Origin: Sphingomonadales bacterium
GTDB lineage: Bacteria; Pseudomonadota; Alphaproteobacteria; Sphingomonadales; Sphingomonadaceae
Reading direction: 5' to 3'
Length of the DNA stretch: 64,000 nt
Assembly: GCA_004173185.1 (NCBI GenBank)
Contig: SEFZ01000011.1
Span: forward strand, 1-64,000
The notes under the pieces were generated by a model. The model worked only from the letters and a program-made list of their open reading frames with translations, did not search any database and was not told the DNA's origin. The first letter of the stretch is position 1. Each line of letters begins with the position of its first letter. The translations under genes were made by a program, and so were the position numbers. Shown one piece after another: positions 1-7,916 of the stretch.

Positions 1-414
1 GTCTACGACGTTCGCGTGCAGCTGCACGCGAACGTCGTAGACGCCGATCGACTTGATCGGCTTGTCGAGAACGACCTGCGACTTCGTGACCTTGTGCTTG
101 TCAGCAACCAGCGCCTCGACCAGATCGCGAACCGCGACTGAGCCGTAGAGCTGACCGGTGTTCGACGCCTGACGGATCAGGGTGACGGACACGTCGTTGA
201 AGTTGCCGGCTTCCTTCTCGGCCTCACCGCGACGGGTCGCGTTGTCGGACTCGATGCGAGCACGATTGGCTTCGAAGACCTTCTTATTGGCTTCGTTTGC
301 GCGAAGCGCCTTCTTGTTCGGAAGCAGGAAGTTACGGGCAAAGCCGTCCTTTACCTTCACCACATCGCCGATGTGGCCAAGCTTCTCGACGCGTTCCAGC
401 AGAATGACATCCAT
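1..414 (-). CDS. rplI: 50S ribosomal protein bL9, C-terminal part outside the window
   Basis: Large-subunit protein that binds 23S rRNA. The visible 138 codons start MDVILLERVEKLGHIGD, the diagnostic N-terminal L9 domain, followed by the Lys/Gly-rich RNA-binding stretch (GFARNFLLPNKKAL) and the long connecting helix rich in Arg, Glu and Ala. The frame is open to base 1, so the C-terminal domain lies beyond the window. It is the third gene of rpsF-rpsR-rplI, 11 bases after rpsR, and the SD-like AAGGAG lies just upstream of the ATG. The order is the usual alphaproteobacterial one. Identity is certain; only the total length is unknown. Confidence 0.97.
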   Translation of the reverse strand, partial: MDVILLERVEKLGHIGDVVKVKDGFARNFLLPNKKALRANEANKKVFEANRARIESDNATRRGEAEKEAGNFNDVSVTLIRQASNTGQLYGSVAVRDLVEALVADKHKVTKSQVVLDKPIKSIGVYDVRVQLHANVVD

Positions 415-425
415 GGATCTGCTCC

Positions 426-650
426 TTACTTAACGATGTAGGGCAGCAGGCCCAGGTGACGCGAGCGCTTGATGGCCTGGGCCAGTTCGCGCTGCTTCTT
501 CGCGCTCACCGAAGTGATACGCGAGGGGACGATCTTGCCGCGCTCGGACACGAAGCCCTGGAGCAGACGGACATCCTTATAGTCGATCCGGGGAGCATCC
601 TTCGCGGAGAAGGGGCAGCTCTTGCGACGGCGGAAAAACGGACGTGCCAT
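426..650 (-). CDS. rpsR: 30S ribosomal protein bS18
   Basis: Small-subunit protein that partners S6 on the platform of the 30S subunit. The 74-residue product has the typical size and sequence: basic N-terminus [14 protein letters not shown], central [19 protein letters not shown], and the S18 signature with Arg/Lys-rich end ([19 protein letters not shown]). A clear AAGGAG ribosome-binding site precedes the ATG. The gene sits between rpsF and rplI and is very likely cotranscribed and translationally linked with them. Confidence 0.98.
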   Translation of the reverse strand: MARPFFRRRKSCPFSAKDAPRIDYKDVRLLQGFVSERGKIVPSRITSVSAKKQRELAQAIKRSRHLGLLPYIVK

Positions 651-662
651 AATAGTTTCTCC

Positions 663-1037
663 TTAGCCTTCGTAGCCGGCGTCGTCGCGGTCGCGACGGC
701 CACGGCGCTCACGGTCGCCCTTGCGCATCATCACGGTCGGACCTTCTTCCAGCGCATCGACCTTAACGGTCATGTAGCGGATGACGTCTTCGTTGATCTG
801 CGTCTGGCGCTCCAGCTCGGCAACCACGCCTGCGGGCGCGTCGATCTCGAGCATCACGTAATGCGCCTTGCGGTTCTTCGCGATGCGATAGGCCAGGCTG
901 CGGAGACCCCAGGACTCGGTCTTGAGAACCTTGCCTGCGTTATCGGTCACGATTTTGGTGGCAGCTTCTGCCAGTGCGTCCACCTGCGCCTGTGCCAGAT
1001 CCTGGCGCGCAAGGAACACATGCTCGTATAGAGCCAT
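663..1037 (-). CDS. rpsF: 30S ribosomal protein bS6
   Basis: Small-subunit protein that binds 16S rRNA next to S18. The 124-residue product starts [14 protein letters not shown] and carries the S6 fold sequence ([20 protein letters not shown]). It ends in an Arg/Asp-rich tail ([14 protein letters not shown]), longer than in compact S6 proteins but common in alphaproteobacteria. It is the first gene of the leftward rpsF-rpsR-rplI operon. The 150 bases upstream (1038-1187) should hold the operon promoter; I could not pick out a convincing -35/-10 pair there. Confidence 0.97.
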   Translation of the reverse strand: MALYEHVFLARQDLAQAQVDALAEAATKIVTDNAGKVLKTESWGLRSLAYRIAKNRKAHYVMLEIDAPAGVVAELERQTQINEDVIRYMTVKVDALEEGPTVMMRKGDRERRGRRDRDDAGYEG

Positions 1038-1187
1038 GCTTCTTTCTCTCTATTGGCCGATCGCTGACGCCGCACCATGCGGACGCCCCTCCGGCTATCG
1101 TCTCATATGCAACACGAGCGAAGAAGCAGCGCCTCTCGCTCGCGAAGCCGGGGCCCTTAACGGGTCAATCGGGGAATAGCAAGCCGA

Positions 1188-2123
1188 TCAGTCCTTGCCC
1201 GGCTCGGCGGCGCGCAGATCGGTGATCACGCGGCCATCGGCGGTGAACCAGCCTTCGGGATCGCCTTCATCCTCCAGGAGGATCGGGACAGGATCGCCGA
1301 TCGGGCCGCAATTCGGCTTGCGCGCCGAAGCCACGCAGGCGAATTTTTCACCTTCGAAGCGGACCATGATCCAGCCCTTGCCGCCATTGGGCAGGGGATA
1401 GTCCGAGCGGAGGTCATAGACCTTGTTGCGTTTGAATTTCTTGGGGAATTCGGGCGCGGGAAAGGTTTCGCCGGAAATGCCGCTGGGGAACCAGCTGTAC
1501 GATTCGAGTTCGGCGACGGCATAAAATGTGTCGCGTGGATCGCCGAACAGCTCGCTGCGCAGCGTTTCGATGCGGGCTTCACGGCGACGGGATTCCCACT
1601 TTTTGCGCTTGATGTCGCGGATGTCGCGCATGTGCATGGCTACTGTGTTGAAGCGGATGTTGAACGCGTTGGGGATGCCGTCTGCAGTGGTGATGTCGCC
1701 GGTAAATTCGGTTGCACCGCAGATGCCGGTCCAGCGGCTGCCGTCTGCCTGGAACAGTTCGCAGCTGCCGTCGCTCACGCGGCGACCAGTGAGCGAACCG
1801 ATCTTGAGACCCTCAGGCCCGCGGAAACCATCGACGGCATAGAAGAAGCCGATCACGCGCGGCCCCTGAAATTCGAGCACGACCTTCACGCCACCGCCCA
1901 CCGTCGCCTTGCGGCAGCGTTGGTCGCGATAGGGGCAGGGCACGTCGCGTGCGCCGCGCGGCTGTTCGGCCAGAACCGAGGAAGTGCCGGTATAATTGCC
2001 GAAATAGGCGACCTTGCCCTCAAAGTCCGCGTCGAGGATGCCGTCGCGACCATCGGGCGACGCCAGGGCGACAGCCGGGGAAATCAGAAACGCAAGAACA
2101 GTCAACAGCATCGCGCGGATCAT
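1188..2123 (-). CDS. secreted protein of unknown function
   Basis: A 311-residue product with a signal peptide (MIRAMLLTVLAFLISPAVALA). I place the start at 2123 because GGAGG lies 7-8 bases before this ATG; the open frame continues upstream to 2195, but those residues are charged and precede the signal peptide. The mature part has several Cys pairs (CPYRDQRC; SCELF and GICGA; FACVA and PNCG) that could form disulfides in the periplasm. It also has many beta-rich stretches and an Arg/Lys-rich helix near its middle (DIKRKKWESRRREAR). I do not recognise a family. It stands alone, downstream of the RcnB-like gene on the same strand and separated from it by a terminator. Confidence 0.65.
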   Translation of the reverse strand: MIRAMLLTVLAFLISPAVALASPDGRDGILDADFEGKVAYFGNYTGTSSVLAEQPRGARDVPCPYRDQRCRKATVGGGVKVVLEFQGPRVIGFFYAVDGFRGPEGLKIGSLTGRRVSDGSCELFQADGSRWTGICGATEFTGDITTADGIPNAFNIRFNTVAMHMRDIRDIKRKKWESRRREARIETLRSELFGDPRDTFYAVAELESYSWFPSGISGETFPAPEFPKKFKRNKVYDLRSDYPLPNGGKGWIMVRFEGEKFACVASARKPNCGPIGDPVPILLEDEGDPEGWFTADGRVITDLRAAEPGKD

Positions 2124-2201
2124 GGGGGGCATCCTCCGTCGGTCGGCGTTAACCATATCACTAACGCAGCCGAAACGAAGTCGATTCTTGCACATATGCG
2201 A

Positions 2202-2229
2202 AAACGACGGAGCATGGGCTCCGCCGTTT
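2202..2229 (-). terminator. probable Rho-independent terminator after the RcnB-like gene
   Basis: Inverted repeat AAACGACGGAG (2202-2212) and CTCCGCCGTTT (2219-2229) with a 6-base loop and one mismatch. Read leftward, the stem is followed by TTTTCGC, fitting termination of the minus-strand gene that ends at 2248. Confidence 0.5.
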
Positions 2230-2247
2230 CCTGCTATTGCGCCGTTT

Positions 2248-2637
2248 TTAGCGGATCATGTTCGCGAAGATCGCTGCGATGATCCCGCTGGTCACGCCGA
2301 CCAGAACCGCATCATTGCCGGACTGGACATAGCGGTAACCGCGCGGCGGGGCCTTCAGACCGCGATGCTGGCGATAATCGATCTGGCGATAGTTGCGGGC
2401 ATAGCGGCTTTCGAAGCGCTGGCCGCGCTGCCAATTGTCGCGATACTGCACCCGGGGAGCAGGCTTGTAGACGGTCTTCTTGACCACCTTGACCGGCTGA
2501 CCGCGATGCTGGCCGCCATAGTTCTGGCTGCTGTAATTCTTGCTGCCATTGTTCTGGGGGCCATGGTTCTGCGGGGCAGCGATTGCCGGGGTGGCGACGA
2601 GCGTAGCGGCAACGGCCGCGATCAAAAACTTCTTCAT
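2248..2637 (-). CDS. RcnB-family periplasmic protein
   Basis: A 129-residue product with a signal peptide (MKKFLIAAVAATLVATPAIA), an Asn/Gln/Gly-rich low-complexity stretch (residues 22-47), and a C-terminal RcnB-like domain. Its hallmark is the Gly-Leu-x-Ala-Pro-Pro-Arg-Gly-Tyr core (residues 93-101) followed by a hydrophobic glycine-containing segment. RcnB of E. coli helps nickel/cobalt homeostasis in the periplasm; sphingomonads carry many paralogues of unknown role, and a second one lies at 42534. The ATG is preceded by GAAGAGGAGTTGC-type ribosome-binding sequence. It is transcribed away from fabD across a 215-base shared upstream region. Confidence 0.75.
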   Translation of the reverse strand: MKKFLIAAVAATLVATPAIAAPQNHGPQNNGSKNYSSQNYGGQHRGQPVKVVKKTVYKPAPRVQYRDNWQRGQRFESRYARNYRQIDYRQHRGLKAPPRGYRYVQSGNDAVLVGVTSGIIAAIFANMIR

Positions 2638-2852
2638 GACTGCAACTCCTCTTCAGGGACGCCGTCGTTGGCGTTGAACAATATTTAGGAGTCGGTTGTC
2701 GCAAGCCCGTGCCGGAGATGCGGCAAAATGGTCGCAAAGTGTCTCGGGTCGATACGCAGCGTTCAGGTTCGACCGTGCCTTGGGGCAGAGACTTGGGGTT
2801 GCATGGGGCGCCGTGAAGGTTCTAACGCGCGGCGCTTATTAAGGAGAGGCCG

Positions 2853-3788
2853 ATGCGCGCGTTCATTTTCCCGGGTCAGGGTAGCCAGGCTGTAGGTATG
2901 GGCAAGGCGCTTGCCGAAGCCAGCGCTGCCGCGCGCGAGGTTTTCCAGGAAGTCGACGAGGCGCTCGGCCAGTCGCTGTTCAAGCTGATGAGCGAAGGGC
3001 CGGAGGATCAACTGGTCCTGACCGCGAACGCCCAGCCGGCGATCATGGCGAATGCCATCGCGGTGCTCCGCGTGCTGGAGAAGGAATGCGGCCTGTCGCT
3101 GGCCGACAAGGCCGATTTCGTCGCCGGGCATTCGCTGGGCGAATATACCGCGCTTTGTGCAGCCGGCGCGCTCGATCTTTCGACCACCGCCAGGCTGCTG
3201 CGCATCCGTGGTGACGCGATGCAGGCCGCAGTGCCGGTGGGGCAGGGCGCGATGGCCGCGCTTCTTGGTGCCGATCTGGTCAAGGCGCAGGCGATTGCCG
3301 ATGCGGCCGCCGAAGGCGAAGTCTGCACCGTCGCCAATGATAATGATCCGACGCAGGTGGTGATCTCCGGCGCGCGCGCCGCGATCGAGCGTGCGATCGC
3401 AATCGCCAAGGATCATGGCGCCAAGCGCGCTTTGCTGCTCCCGGTCTCGGCACCGTTCCACTGCCCGATGATGCAGCCCGCCGCCGATGCGATGGAAAAG
3501 GCGCTGGCGGACATCGCGATTCAGGTGCCTCTGGTGCCAGTCTATGCGAACGTGACCGCCGCAGCGGTGAGCGATCCCGACACGATCCGCACGCTGCTGA
3601 TCGAGCAGGTGACGGGCATGGTCCGCTGGCGCGAATCGGTGTCGGCGATGTTTGATGCCGGCGTCGGCGATTTCGTCGAACTGGGCGGCAAGGTGCTTGG
3701 CGGCATGGTCAAGCGGATCGCGCCGGACGCGGTGGTCACCAGCGTGGTGACGATGGACGATATCGAAGAATTGGCTAAGAAGCTCTAG
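2853..3788 (+). CDS. fabD: malonyl-CoA:ACP transacylase
   Basis: Moves the malonyl group from CoA to acyl carrier protein, supplying the extender unit for type II fatty-acid synthesis in the cytoplasm. The 311-residue product has the full set of family signs: FPGQGSQ (residues 6-12, oxyanion Gln11), the nucleophile elbow GHSLGEYTA with Ser94, the carboxylate-binding Arg119, and catalytic His203 in SAPFHCPMM. A good AAGGAG site precedes the ATG by 7 bases. It opens a rightward cluster with fabG, acpP and fabF; a GxxExxY gene interrupts the usual fabD-fabG junction. Confidence 0.97.
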   Translation: MRAFIFPGQGSQAVGMGKALAEASAAAREVFQEVDEALGQSLFKLMSEGPEDQLVLTANAQPAIMANAIAVLRVLEKECGLSLADKADFVAGHSLGEYTALCAAGALDLSTTARLLRIRGDAMQAAVPVGQGAMAALLGADLVKAQAIADAAAEGEVCTVANDNDPTQVVISGARAAIERAIAIAKDHGAKRALLLPVSAPFHCPMMQPAADAMEKALADIAIQVPLVPVYANVTAAAVSDPDTIRTLLIEQVTGMVRWRESVSAMFDAGVGDFVELGGKVLGGMVKRIAPDAVVTSVVTMDDIEELAKKL

Positions 3789-3800
3789 AAAGATTGTTCG

Positions 3801-4239
3801 CGCGGCGACGCGGCGACGCGACGAGGTCAGCTTTTGCGAGATATCGAGCAGATCACCACGGACGTACTGGATGTTGCGGTGCGTTTGCACCGCGATTTGG
3901 GTCCGGGTCTTCTTGAGTCGGTCTACGAAGCGATTTTGGCAGCCAAACTTTCTGCGATGGGATATAGGGTAGCGCGGCAGAAACCCATCGATATCGAGTT
4001 TGAGGGCCTGCGATTTGACGCGGCGTTTCGCATAGATTTGCTGATCGAGGACCGGCTTCTGGTCGAGTTGAAATCGGTAGAGCGACTTAGCCCCGCGCAC
4101 GCGAAGCAGCTGCTGACCTATCTTCGTTTGACCAAGCAGCCCCTCGGGCTGCTGATAAACTTCGCTGGCGGCACGCTGATGGAAGGCGTTCGACGCGTTG
4201 CCAACAATTACTGCCCCGTTGCGTCGTCGCGTCGTGGCG
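3801..4239. mobile_element. putative GxxExxY gene unit bounded by inverted 8-bp-period repeats
   Basis: Left side: 3801-3824 is three tandem 8-mers, CGCGGCGA, CGCGGCGA, CGCGACGA. Right side: 4224-4239, read on the minus strand, is CGCCACGA CGCGACGA. So 3809-3824 and 4224-4239 are inverted repeats matching at 14 of 16 positions. The right repeat is inside the last codons of the GxxExxY gene, which fills nearly the whole interval. The unit sits between fabD and fabG, normally adjacent. Mobility is inferred, not shown; no target duplication is obvious. Confidence 0.35.
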
Positions 4240-4250
4240 TGAACCAATAA
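3834..4250 (+). CDS. GxxExxY protein (PD-(D/E)XK nuclease fold)
   Basis: The 138-residue product carries the name-giving motif GLLESVY (Gly25, Glu28, Tyr31) and a PD-(D/E)XK-like core: Asp68 in RIDLL, Glu78-x-Lys80 in VELKS, and Gln92 in AKQLLTYL, ending in the family GLLINF segment. Known relatives are small proteins of unknown function assigned to the PD-(D/E)XK superfamily. The best start is TTG at 3834 after GAGG; the N-terminal sequence fits the family from there. It separates fabD from fabG and is bounded by inverted repeats, so it looks inserted. The last ten residues are partly encoded by the right-hand repeat. A nuclease role is inferred from fold only. Confidence 0.85.
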   Translation: MRDIEQITTDVLDVAVRLHRDLGPGLLESVYEAILAAKLSAMGYRVARQKPIDIEFEGLRFDAAFRIDLLIEDRLLVELKSVERLSPAHAKQLLTYLRLTKQPLGLLINFAGGTLMEGVRRVANNYCPVASSRRGVNQ

Positions 4251-4265
4251 CTTCTGGAGCTTCCC

Positions 4266-5006
4266 ATGTTCGACCTCACAGGCATGACCGCACTCGTCAC
4301 CGGCGCTTCCGGGGGCATTGGCTCGTCGATCGCCAAGGCGCTGGCCGCGCAGGGCGCCCGGCTGGCGGTTTCGGGCAGCAATGCCGAGAAGCTGGAGGCT
4401 TTCCGCGCTGAGCTGGGTGGCGATCATGTTACGGTTGTTGCCAATCTCTCCGACGCCGCTTCGGTCGATGCGCTCGTACCACAGGCAGTCGAGGCGCTTG
4501 GCGGCAGGCTCGATATCCTCATCAACAATGCCGGCGTGACCCGCGACAATCTGGCAATGCGGATGAAGGATGAGGAGTGGGACACGGTGATCCGCGTCAA
4601 CCTCGAGGCTGCGTTCCGCCTGATGCGCGCTGCTGCCAAGCCGATGATGAAGGCGCGCTTTGGCCGGATGATCTCGATCACCTCCGTGGTCGGCGCGACC
4701 GGCAATCCGGGGCAGGCGAATTATGCGGCCTCCAAGGCCGGGCTGGTCGGCATGTCGAAGGCGCTGGCGCAGGAACTGGCGAGCCGCAACATCACCGTGA
4801 ACTGCGTCGCCCCCGGTTTCATCCGCTCGGCGATGACCGATGTGTTGCCCGAGGCGCAGAAGACTGCGCTCCTCACGCGGATTCCCGCAGGCGATCTCGG
4901 CACGGGCGAGGATATCGGCGCGGCGGTGGTCTATCTGGCTAGCAAGGAAGCCGGCTACGTCACCGGCCAGACGCTGCACGTGAACGGCGGGATGGCGATG
5001 CTCTAA
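4266..5006 (+). CDS. fabG: 3-oxoacyl-ACP reductase
   Basis: NADPH-dependent reduction of 3-oxoacyl-ACP to 3-hydroxyacyl-ACP in fatty-acid elongation. The 246-residue short-chain dehydrogenase has the Rossmann motif TGASGGIG (12-19), NNAG (87-90), catalytic Asn112, Ser140, Tyr153 and Lys157 (YAASK), and the FabG C-terminus GQTLHVNGGMAML. A TCTGGAG site lies 8 bases before the ATG. It follows the inserted GxxExxY gene by 15 bases and is probably cotranscribed with fabD. Confidence 0.97.
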   Translation: MFDLTGMTALVTGASGGIGSSIAKALAAQGARLAVSGSNAEKLEAFRAELGGDHVTVVANLSDAASVDALVPQAVEALGGRLDILINNAGVTRDNLAMRMKDEEWDTVIRVNLEAAFRLMRAAAKPMMKARFGRMISITSVVGATGNPGQANYAASKAGLVGMSKALAQELASRNITVNCVAPGFIRSAMTDVLPEAQKTALLTRIPAGDLGTGEDIGAAVVYLASKEAGYVTGQTLHVNGGMAML

Positions 5007-5077
5007 GGGCGGCGAGGCTTGATCTCTGCCCCGAGTCGCCGCACCATCGGCGGACGAAATTCTGGAGAGCCTTTCGT

Positions 5078-5608
5078 ATGATCCGCACCGTCCTGGGCCT
5101 CGCACTCGGGCTTGCCGCTGTGGCCGCGCCGGCCCTCGCCGCCGATGTCGCGACCATCAACTGCGTCAGCAACAAGATCTCGCCCGAGCTGCGCGGCCAG
5201 GTCGCGGCCGATTATGATGTACGCTTGCGCGAACCCGGACGGGCGATGGACATCGTGCTCGATGACAAGCTCATCGCCTTCGGTCGCGAATGCAAGGCGC
5301 TACATGGCTGGTCCGAGACCGCGATGAACGCGGCGGTCGCGTGGACACGCTCGACGATCGCGCTGCCCACGACAGAGGCGTTTTCCCGTGCCAAGGGGAT
5401 CGATGTCGACACGATCAAGCAGGTTTGGCTTGCCACGCCGGAGGGCACTCGCAGCCGTCAGCTCGTCGATGCCGATCTCCAGATCCTCGGCAAGACGCTC
5501 CAGGAAAAAGGCGTGTTCAAGAACCCCGGCGATCCCACGATTGTCGGCAGGCTCATCGCCTATATGAACACCAACATTTTTACCCGATTGGATTTCATCC
5601 GTGGCTGA
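5078..5608 (+). CDS. secreted protein, first of a tandem paralogous pair
   Basis: A 176-residue product with a signal peptide ending near residue 21-22 (PALAADVA). It is related to the next gene: both mature proteins open with (V/L)ATI(N/D)CV and keep a second Cys followed by H(G/K)WSE (here Cys29 and Cys72), suggesting one disulfide. The rest is predicted helical with no family I recognise. The gene lies between fabG and acpP, 71 bases after fabG, and overlaps its paralogue by 8 bases, so the two are translated together. Confidence 0.7.
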   Translation: MIRTVLGLALGLAAVAAPALAADVATINCVSNKISPELRGQVAADYDVRLREPGRAMDIVLDDKLIAFGRECKALHGWSETAMNAAVAWTRSTIALPTTEAFSRAKGIDVDTIKQVWLATPEGTRSRQLVDADLQILGKTLQEKGVFKNPGDPTIVGRLIAYMNTNIFTRLDFIRG

Positions 5609-6143
5609 TCGCAAAACACTCTGGGCGCTGCTTCTCCCGCTTAGCGCGCTCGCCGCACCCGTCCAGGCGGCCGACCTCGCTACGATCGATTGCGTGATCG
5701 ACAAGCTCCAGCCTGCGCTCAAGACGCAGATCGAGGCGGACGTCACCCGCAATTTCACCGAGAATGTGCTGCGCCCGACCTATGACGCCGCGGTCGGCAG
5801 CGGGCTGCGCATCGCCGCGGCGGGCTGCGCCACCGAGCATAAATGGTCCGAAGCCGCCGTGGCTGCCGCGCGGGTTTATACGCTCGCCAAGCTCAGCCAG
5901 CCGATTGCGGAAAAATTCGTGACGGATAAAGGCTTCGACACAGCCGCGCTCGAAACCGAGTTTGGCACGCTGGCCGAGGAGGTGCGGAATCGCCCGCTCA
6001 CCAACGAGGAAATGCAACAGGTGGTCATCGCTTCGGTGAGCGATCCGGAAAAACAGACGCGTGAGAATGCGTCGTTGCTCAACAAGTACTTTCTCGTGCT
6101 TAGCAGCGTGCAATATGCCGCATGGGATTTTTCGCAGGCTTGA
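5601..6143 (+). CDS. secreted protein, second of a tandem paralogous pair
   Basis: A 180-residue product with a signal peptide (LWALLLPLSALAAPVQA). The start is GTG at 5601, which lies inside the last codons of the preceding gene (8-base overlap). The conserved pair is Cys31 (ATIDCV) and Cys76 (GCATEHKWSE), as in its neighbour. Similarity between the two is clear in the first 90 residues and weak beyond, so the duplication is old. Function unknown. It ends 112 bases before acpP. Confidence 0.7.
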   Translation: MADRKTLWALLLPLSALAAPVQAADLATIDCVIDKLQPALKTQIEADVTRNFTENVLRPTYDAAVGSGLRIAAAGCATEHKWSEAAVAAARVYTLAKLSQPIAEKFVTDKGFDTAALETEFGTLAEEVRNRPLTNEEMQQVVIASVSDPEKQTRENASLLNKYFLVLSSVQYAAWDFSQA

Positions 6144-6255
6144 GCACGGGGCCTAACGTTGCGGATGCGAGCCGGGACCCCTTGCAACGACACCAGCAGC
6201 AATCTACGTGCGTTCAACTGAATTAGAGCCCCAGCTACAAAGGAAAACAGGGACC

Positions 6256-6504
6256 ATGGCCAATCTGGAAGAGATCACTACCCGCGTTACCGCGCTCGTC
6301 GTCGATCACCTCGGCGTCGATGCCGGCGAAGTCTCGCTGACTTCGAGCTTCATCGACGATCTGGGCGCAGACAGCCTCGACATCGTCGAACTGGTGATGG
6401 CCTTCGAGGAAGAGTTCGGCGTGGAAATCCCCGACGACGCTGCCGAGAAGATCACCAGCGTTGGCGACGCCGTCACTTATATCAACGAGCATCAGGCAGC
6501 CTGA
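6256..6504 (+). CDS. acpP: acyl carrier protein
   Basis: Carries growing acyl chains on a phosphopantetheine arm. The 82-residue acidic product has the attachment motif [10 protein letters not shown] with Ser40. I start at the ATG at 6256 ([11 protein letters not shown]); the open frame extends 16 codons upstream but those residues are not ACP-like, and AAAGGAAA lies 13 bases upstream. It is followed by a strong terminator at 6549-6600, so acpP can be transcribed alone at high level, with fabF partly uncoupled. Confidence 0.97.
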   Translation: MANLEEITTRVTALVVDHLGVDAGEVSLTSSFIDDLGADSLDIVELVMAFEEEFGVEIPDDAAEKITSVGDAVTYINEHQAA

Positions 6505-6548
6505 TCGCCCGTTACGGTATGCCCTTATGGGTCGCCTAAGCGTTTCAG

Positions 6549-6600
6549 CGGCTCCCCGTCCCGCGCTCGTTTGAGTTGGGCGGGGAGCCGTTTTGTTTTT
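6549..6600 (+). terminator. Rho-independent terminator after acpP
   Basis: Perfect 10-base inverted repeat CGGCTCCCCG (6549-6558) and CGGGGAGCCG (6581-6590), directly followed by TTTTGTTTTT (6591-6600). It lies between acpP and fabF. Confidence 0.9.
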
Positions 6601-6656
6601 GACCGGTTGTTGGTCCTGACCAATATTCCGGACCTATATTGCCACGGAGAATCGCG

Positions 6657-7916
6657 ATGCGCCGCGTAGTCGTCACCGGCCTTGGCCTCGTTACCCCGCT
6701 GGGGGCGGACGTCGAGACTGCCTGGAAGAACATCATCGCCGCCAAATCGGGCGCGGGCACGATCACGCGCTTCGACGCGACCGAATATCACAGCAATTAT
6801 GCGTGCGAAGTGAAGCCGGCGGGCCATGAATATGGCTTCGATCCGAACCTGCGCGTCGATCACAAGGTGCAGCGCCAGGTCGATCCGTTCATCATTTTCG
6901 GCATCGATGCCGCCGGTCAGGCGATCGAGGATGCCGGCCTGCTCGACATGGACGAAGCGACGCGTTTCCGCGCTGGCTGCTCGATCGGTTCGGGCATTGG
7001 CGGGCTTCCGGGCATTGAGAGCGAATCGTTGGTGCTGGCCGAAAAAGGCCCCAAGCGCGTCTCGCCGCACTTCGTGCATGGCCGCCTGATCAACCTGATC
7101 TCGGGTCAGGTTTCGATTAAATATGGCCTGATGGGTCCGAACCACGCCGTGGTCACTGCCTGCTCGACCGGCGCACATTCGATCGGCGATGCCGCGCGGA
7201 TGATCGCAATGGACGATGCAGACATCATGCTGGCGGGCGGCGCGGAAGCGACGATCTGCCCGATCGGCATTGCCGGATTCGGTCAGGCGCGTGCGCTTTC
7301 CACCAATTTCCGCGACGAACCCTGGCGCGCCAGCCGCCCTTGGGATCAGGGTCGCGACGGCTTCGTCATGGGCGAAGGCGCAGGCATTTTGGTGCTGGAG
7401 GAATATGAGCACGCCAAGGCGCGCGGCGCGAAAATCTATGCCGAAGTCGTCGGCTATGGCCTGTCGGGCGATGCCTATCACGTGACGGCGCCGCATCCCG
7501 AAGGCTCGGGCGCGTTCCGTTCGATGCAGATGGCGATGAAGAAGTCGGGCCTCGACCTCAGCGACATCGATTATATCAACGCGCACGGCACTTCGACGCC
7601 GCTGGGCGACGAGCTTGAACTGGGCGCGGTCCGCCGCCTGTTCGGCAACAATATCGATACGCTGTCGATGTCCTCGACCAAATCGGCAATCGGGCATCTG
7701 CTCGGCGGCGCGGGTGCGGTGGAGAGCATCTTCTGCATTCTCGCGATGCGCGACCAGATCGCTCCGCCGACGCTCAACCTCGACAATCCGAGCGAGAATT
7801 GCGCGGGCGTCGATCTCGTGCCGTTCAAGGCCAAGGAGCGTAAGATCAAGGCCGTGCTGAACAATTCGTTCGGCTTTGGCGGGACCAATGCCAGCCTGGT
7901 GATGAAGTCTGTCTGA
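6657..7916 (+). CDS. fabF: 3-oxoacyl-ACP synthase II
   Basis: Condenses malonyl-ACP with acyl-ACP. The 419-residue thiolase-fold enzyme has the catalytic triad: Cys169 in VTACSTGAHS, His310 in NAHGTSTPLGD and His347 in IGHLLGGAGA. The start is ATG 6657 with GGAGA 6 bases upstream; it reads MRRVVVTGLGLVTPLG, the standard FabF start. Its stop lies within the start region of mltG (see the next gene), so the two genes are probably translationally coupled, an arrangement common in alphaproteobacteria. Confidence 0.97.
   Translation: MRRVVVTGLGLVTPLGADVETAWKNIIAAKSGAGTITRFDATEYHSNYACEVKPAGHEYGFDPNLRVDHKVQRQVDPFIIFGIDAAGQAIEDAGLLDMDEATRFRAGCSIGSGIGGLPGIESESLVLAEKGPKRVSPHFVHGRLINLISGQVSIKYGLMGPNHAVVTACSTGAHSIGDAARMIAMDDADIMLAGGAEATICPIGIAGFGQARALSTNFRDEPWRASRPWDQGRDGFVMGEGAGILVLEEYEHAKARGAKIYAEVVGYGLSGDAYHVTAPHPEGSGAFRSMQMAMKKSGLDLSDIDYINAHGTSTPLGDELELGAVRRLFGNNIDTLSMSSTKSAIGHLLGGAGAVESIFCILAMRDQIAPPTLNLDNPSENCAGVDLVPFKAKERKIKAVLNNSFGFGGTNASLVMKSV

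Noticed and set aside
2763..5105. 780-codon open frame on the minus strand opposite fabD/fabG
   Set aside because: Arg/His-rich composition and no family similarity; it is a shadow of the fabD-fabG coding region in high-GC DNA.
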